Assembly (NCBI GenBank): GCA_032622095.1 | Contig: CP136064.1 | Coordinates: 189,953,794-190,017,793 of the forward strand | Direction of reading: 5' to 3' | DNA length: 64,000 bases | Source of the DNA: Siphonodentalium dalli | Lineage: Eukaryota; Mollusca; Scaphopoda; Gadilida; Siphonodentaliidae | Shown here: positions 59,196 through 64,000 of the stretch, in pieces | Layout of the letters: each line of letters begins with the position of its first letter | Numbering within the stretch: position 1 is the stretch's first letter | The notes under the pieces: model-generated | The model's database searches: none | The model's input: only the letters and a program-made list of their open reading frames with translations | Told to the model about the DNA's origin: nothing | Position numbers and translations under genes: made by a program

Positions 59196-59822
59196 TCTCA
59201 TATATATTTTGAAGACCTCTGTTTGTTTGTCTGTCTGTCTGTATGTCTGTCATTTATCCAAATCTACGATTCTCGACCGATCGGGACGAAACTTGGTACG
59301 TGTGTGTACTTTGACCAGGCGGTCGACGTTGTCGTATTGGCGAGCCGTTCGGTGCCCGCTTCGCGCATGCGCAGACGAGATCTCGGAAACGGGTGGAGTT
59401 GTCGACTTGAAATTTGCTATGTGAATGTATCTTGCCCCGGATACGAATTTTATCGGGTCGCCGAGCCCGTGCGATGCCAGCTTCGCGCATGCGCAGACGA
59501 TATCTCGGAAACGGGTGGAGCTATCGACTTGAAATTTGGTATGTAAATGTATCTTGCCCCGGATACGAATTTTATCGGGTCGCCGAGCTAGTGCGACGCC
59601 AGCTTCGCGCATGCGCAGATGAGATCTCGGAAACGGGTGGAGCTATCGACTTGAAATTTGGTATGTGAATGTATCTTGCCCCGGATACGAATTTTATCGG
59701 GTCGCCGAGCCCGTGCGACGCCAGCTTCGCGCATGCGCAGACGAGATCTCGGAAACGGGTGGAGCTATCGACTTGAAATTTGGTTTTTGAATAGCCCGGA
59801 CAACGTCGGGCTCATCGGCTAG
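59196..59822 (+). mobile_element. Helitron in tandem array, type B end
   Basis: Starts TCTCATATATATTTTGAAG after an A and ends GTCGGGCTCATCGGCTAG. Four ~122-bp units lie inside, each with CGCGCATGCGCAGACGA. The preceding 59107-59195 is AT-rich filler. Confidence 0.85.
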
Positions 59823-60522
59823 TCTCATATATATTTTGAAGACCTCTGTCTGTTTGTTTGTCTGTATGTTTGTATGTTTGTCTGTATGTTTGTCATTTAT
59901 ACAAATCTACGATTCTCGACCGATCGGGACCAAACTTGGTACGTGTGTGTAGTTTGACCAGGCGGTAGACGTTGTCGTATTGGCGAGCCCGTGCGGCGCC
60001 CGCTTCGCGCATGCGCAGACGATATCTCGGAAACGGGTGGAGCTATCGACTTGAAATTTGGTATGTGAATGTATCTTGCCCCGGATACGAATTGTATCGG
60101 GTCGCCGAGCCCGTGCGACGCCAGCTTCTCATATGCGCAGACGAGATCTCGGAAACGGGTGGAGCTATCGACTTGAAATTTGGTATGTGAATGTATCTTG
60201 CCCCGGATACGAATTTTATCGGGTCGCCGAACCCGTGCGACGCCAGCTTCGCGCATGCGCAGACGAGATCTCGAAAACAGGTGGAGCTATCGACTTTAAA
60301 TTTGGTATGTGAATGTATCTTGCCCCGGATACGAATTTTATCGGGTCGCCGAGCCCGTGCGACGCCAGCTTCGCGCATGCGCAGACCAGATCTCGAAAAC
60401 GGGTAGAGCTATCGACTTGAAATTTGGTTTTTGAATAGCCCGGACAACGTCGGGCTGGGTAGAGCTATCGACTTGAAATTTGTTTTTTGAATAGCCCGGA
60501 CAACGTCGGGCTCATCGGCTAG
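59823..60522 (+). mobile_element. Helitron in tandem array, type B end duplicated
   Basis: Starts at the CTAG junction. The 3' hairpin is present twice (about 60438-60458 and 60493-60513), only the second followed by CATCGGCTAG. Four internal ~122-bp units. Confidence 0.8.
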
Positions 60523-61448
60523 TCTCATATATTTTTTGAAGACCTCTGTTTGTCTGTCCGTATGTCCTTTATAGAATCGAAAACGGGTTGACCGATCGAG
60601 ACCAAACTTCCTAGCCAAAGGTAAAATCCCACGGACACCGTCGGCGTCGCGGTTTGGAGAAGCTCAGACCACCCGTTCTCCACTCTCAGTCACAAAACAC
60701 GGCACTGCGGTGGTTAATCAAGTGATAATGTAATGGGCGTTTGTTTTTGACGCATCGCTATAAAGAGCGTTTGTTTACCATTCAACGTTATTAGCATCTG
60801 CAGAGAGATATACTGGAGCAATACTTTTGAGTGGTTTCCTATGCGGGGAGATTTATTGGATGCCATAGTACTCTTACAACATCATTGTTATAGTATGTAT
60901 GGCACTTAGGTCAGGGCTTAGGGTGTAGTTAGTGTGGATATAGGCATAATTCTTCTCAGAAATCCCGGTTACAAACCAACACTAACAATTTCGTCTTTTG
61001 CATCAGATACCAACACCTCGACCGATCGGGACGAAGCTTGGTACGTGTGTGTAGTTTGACCATGTGGTCGTCGTCGTCGTATTGGCTAGCCCGTGCGACG
61101 CCCGTGCAGCGCATTCGCAGACGAGATCTCTGAAACGGGTGAAGCTATCGACTTGAAATTTGGTATGTGAATGTATCTTGCCCCGGATACGAATTTTATC
61201 GGGTCCCCGAGCCCGTGCGACGCCAGCTTCGCACATGCGCAGACCAGATCTCGGAAACGGGTGGAGCTATCGACTTGAAATTTGGTATATGTGAATGTAT
61301 CTTGCCCCGGATACGAATTTTATCGGGTCGCCGAGCCCGTGCGACGCCAACTTCGCGCATGCGAAGACCAGATCTCGGAAACGGGTGGAGCTATCGACTT
61401 GAAATTTGTTTTTTGAATAGCCCGGACAACGTCGGGCTCATCGGCTAG
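60523..61448 (+). mobile_element. Helitron in tandem array, composite
   Basis: Starts TCTCATATATTTTTTGAAG at the junction and ends GTCGGGCTCATCGGCTAG. The middle (60840-61000) is unrelated single-copy-looking DNA, followed by a second internal start-like CGACCGATCGGGACGAA, so it may be two Helitrons fused or captured flanking DNA. Confidence 0.7.
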
Positions 61449-62137
61449 TCTATAATATATTTTGGAAGAGCTGTGTGTGTATGTGTGTGTGTGTGTTTGT
61501 GTGAGAGAGAGAGGGTGTGTGTGTGAGGGTGTGTGTGTTTATCTGTGTGTTCGCGATGGACTCGAAAACGGCCGAGCCGATTTCGATGAAACTTGGTATG
61601 TGGGAGTACTTTCGGCCGGGGAGTGGCATGGGCCTGTCAATTTGCCCATGCGACGTGACCTTGAAATCGGGTCATTTCAAGGTCAAACGCCCGAGTATCA
61701 CGGGATTTCGATGAAAATTAGTGTAGGTGGATACTTTCGTATGGGGAGTGTCGTAAGCCCATTCGTTTGCCCGTGCGACGTGACCTTGACCTTGAAATCG
61801 GGTCATTTCAAGGTCAAATCGCGAATTCTTATGGGATTTCGACGAAATTTGATACGTGGGGTTACTTTTGTCCACTGAGTGTTTTGGACGGGTCGAGTCG
61901 TGACCCCGACCTGACCTTGAACTTCAAAATTATCAATTCGAGGTCAAATCGGGTAAAACCGGATGGATTTCGACGGGTAGTTTTGTCGGGTACTTTTGTC
62001 CGGGCTGTGTTTTGGACGGGTCAAATCGTGACCCCACCTGACCTTGACCTTCAAAATGGACAATTCAAGGTCAAATCGCGCAATTCGCCGAAAAGCAGAG
62101 GGGAAACAGCCCGGACGAAGTCGGGTCCACCTGCTAG
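61449..62137 (+). mobile_element. Helitron with the uninterrupted target of the giant palindrome
   Basis: Starts TCTATAATATATTTTGGAAG with a TG/GA microsatellite (61470-61545). Ends GTCGGGTCCACCTGCTAG. At 61743-61760 it reads GGGGAGTGTCGTAAGCCC, the empty version of the site split at 44053/57962. Confidence 0.87.
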
Positions 62138-62534
62138 TCTCATATATATTTTGAAGACATCTGTCTGTCTGTATGTATGTCCTTTATAGAATCGAAAACG
62201 GGTTGACCGATCGAGACCAAACTTCCTATCGGAAGGTAAAATCCCATGGACACAGTCGGCGTCGCGTTTTGGAGAAGCTCAGACCACCCGTTCTCCACTC
62301 TCATTCACAAAAAACGGCACTGCGGTGGTTAATCAAGTGATAATTTAATGAGCGTTTGTTTTTGACGCATCGCTATAAAGAGCGTGTGTTTACCATTCAA
62401 CGTTATCAGCATCTGCAGAGAGATATACGGGAACAATACTGCAGACGAGATCTCGGAAACGGGTGGAGCTATCGACTTGAAATTTGGTATGTGAATGTAT
62501 CTTGCCCCGGATACGAATTTTATCGGGTCGCCGA
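62138..62534 (+). mobile_element. 3'-truncated Helitron, last of the array
   Basis: Starts TCTCATATATATTTTGAAG at the junction and resembles 58538-58870, but breaks off at GGGTCGCCGA without a 3' hairpin or CTAG. Confidence 0.75.
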
Positions 62535-63105
62535 ACTGTTTATTTAATTGAACAAACGTGTGCTTAATGTAGACTATATCTAATAATTTAGTGAAGAAAT
62601 TGTCTGTTACGGTTGACGTCGCCAATGACGTTGTTGACGTAATCGATCTGTATTCTTCAAGAACAATACACAATTGTTTATTGAACGTTTTGAAATCTTC
62701 TGTATTTTGCTGTATTTCCCACATATAAGCCATTGGGTGTGCAATACAAAATATTATGTAACTTTAACCGTTTTCAATCTTCCCCTGAGAACAGACAGCT
62801 CTAGAACTTTAGAAACTATTTAAAATCGCAGCTATACTATACGGGTATATACAACACACGGGTATTTACGGAGCTTTTTCTCTATACTTGGAACAAAACT
62901 GTTCGTGATTGCATCGTGTAATTGCAGAGAAACGGTTCTTGCACAATATCTCAATTTTTCACGGTATGATTCACTCACCAAAAATTACTTCATAATTTCC
63001 TGGTGGAGCTTTGAATTCACGTGAAACATTCTTTTGCGATATCTCAAAAAAGGGGCTGGAGATTTCATATTTTCAAGGAATGGTGTTAACCCTTTACCCA
63101 ACAGA
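62535..63105. other. Intergenic, nothing recognised
   Basis: No gene or repeat identified. Confidence 0.4.
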
Positions 63106-63108
63106 AGG

Positions 63109-63315
63109 GCCCTGTGCCAATGCATTCTCTTATATATGCGAGTCGACCATAGGTCGCCTCGCATATATAAGAGAATGCATTGGCTTAACACATATTAAAG
63201 AAAAAATGGTAAAAAGTGTTAAAAAAAAGTTTTGTTTAGGCCAATGCATTCTCTTATATATGCGAGGCGACCTATGGTCGACTCGCATATATAAGAGAAT
63301 GCATTGGCACAGGGC
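63109..63315. mobile_element. Double-hairpin element, copy 2
   Basis: Ends GCCCTGTGCC and GGCACAGGGC. Two inverted 69-bp hairpins at 63116-63184 and 63240-63308 match those of the element at 33005-33466, with the same stems (TCTCTTATATATGCGAG) and near-identical loops. The longer outer repeats of copy 1 are absent. No clear target duplication. Confidence 0.75.
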
Positions 63316-64000
63316 ATAACTGTAACTATCACAATGTGCTCAATGAGCCGGTTCCAATGATACCCATATTTCCATGGTTTTATTGAGACAGACCGAAGAT
63401 AATTTAGGCTGTTAGGGCGTTTCTGGGCGTTCTGTTGGGTTTTTATGTGTAACCAATCAGGTAAGTGGGTGTCAGACCAGGTAACACGAGTTCCAGGGTA
63501 AGCAACACCAAACCTAGCACACCAGAATGACAGAAAACAAGTCAAAGTGAAGCACTGGCAGGTAGACCATAAATGGCCTATTTGTTAGTCAACATAGGTT
63601 TTAGTAAGAAAGAAAAACGCCTCAAACATATTCGTCATTTTACCCACATAATATTGGCGGAGCAAAAATGTAATGGATGTCAAGAACAAGAGGAGAGTGT
63701 CTGCAAAGTATATGAAAGAAAGGGGATATATTAGGGTCAGGGTCCCAATCACATGCAGACACTGTGTTCCTCGTGTTCTTGGCATAAAATTTTGAGTCGG
63801 AGAGCAAAGTCACGGAGCGGCTGGAAATATTTTGAAAAGTAATTAAGAACGTACAGATCGAAAGAGGGTAATTAAAATCAAAGATACCTAAGAATTTGTA
63901 ATTTAAGGAAAAAGGTAAAACTTTAAAATTTTAGAAGACCAAAGAGGTAAAGTTTTTGAAAAGTCAAAAGAAAGATACAACCAATAGGATCTTCCTCAGT
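63316..64000. other. Window end, nothing recognised
   Basis: No convincing ORF or repeat; purine-rich toward the end. Confidence 0.4.

Noticed and set aside
57984-62189. Overlapping open frames of 80-167 codons in the Helitron array
   Set aside because: They run through non-coding Helitron repeats on both strands at once; open frames arise from the periodic sequence.

Overview
The window is nuclear DNA of an animal, most likely a mollusc or another marine lophotrochozoan. Evidence: a GT-AG spliced gene, CR1/Jockey-type LINEs with APE endonuclease and reverse transcriptase, Helitrons, hAT-like and TTAA-type elements, and bivalve/gastropod-style tandem repeats. There is no bacterial gene organisation and no CRISPR array. 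Most of the 64 kb is transposable-element DNA, much of it nested. Layout: 1-6.4 kb is old repeat DNA with one hAT-like non-autonomous element (864-2038, 8-bp target duplication) and a decayed LINE tail. 6.48-15.45 kb is one long LINE with ORF1 (RNA-binding region, zinc knuckles, SGNH esterase), ORF2 (APE endonuclease, RT, C-terminal zinc motif) and a GAATT-repeat tail. Its ORF1 is split by a 1.97-kb palindromic element (6785-8758, 10-bp target duplication) carrying two inverted copies of what looks like the last exon of a cellular gene. 16.0-17.0 kb is a second hAT-like copy in the opposite orientation. 18.4-19.85 kb is a ~155-bp tandem repeat interrupted by a TTAA-flanked foldback MITE. 20.6-22.58 kb is a second, 5'-truncated LINE on the minus strand with a clean 642-residue RT ORF. 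26.5-31.5 kb is foldback, Helitron and tandem repeat DNA. The one convincing host gene is on the minus strand at 33491-41943: two coding exons join in phase to give a 283-residue secreted, probably GPI-anchored, cyclase/kynurenine-formamidase-like metal hydrolase. Its 7.6-kb intron is filled with repeats. 43.77-58.54 kb is a Helitron split by the most striking object here: a 13,908-bp almost perfect palindrome (44054-57961). It has two 6,947-bp arms, a 14-bp centre, AGTAGT...ACTACT ends and a 6-bp target-site duplication (GGAGTG). The uninterrupted target sequence can be read in a sister Helitron near 61745. This shows a real insertion of a giant palindromic mobile element rather than a simple assembly hairpin. 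It has no recognisable gene; its termini and duplication length resemble Maverick/Polinton elements. 58.54-62.53 kb is a head-to-tail Helitron array whose members abut at CTAG/TC junctions. The last kilobase holds a small element made of two inverted 69-bp hairpins that also occurs just downstream of the cyclase gene.
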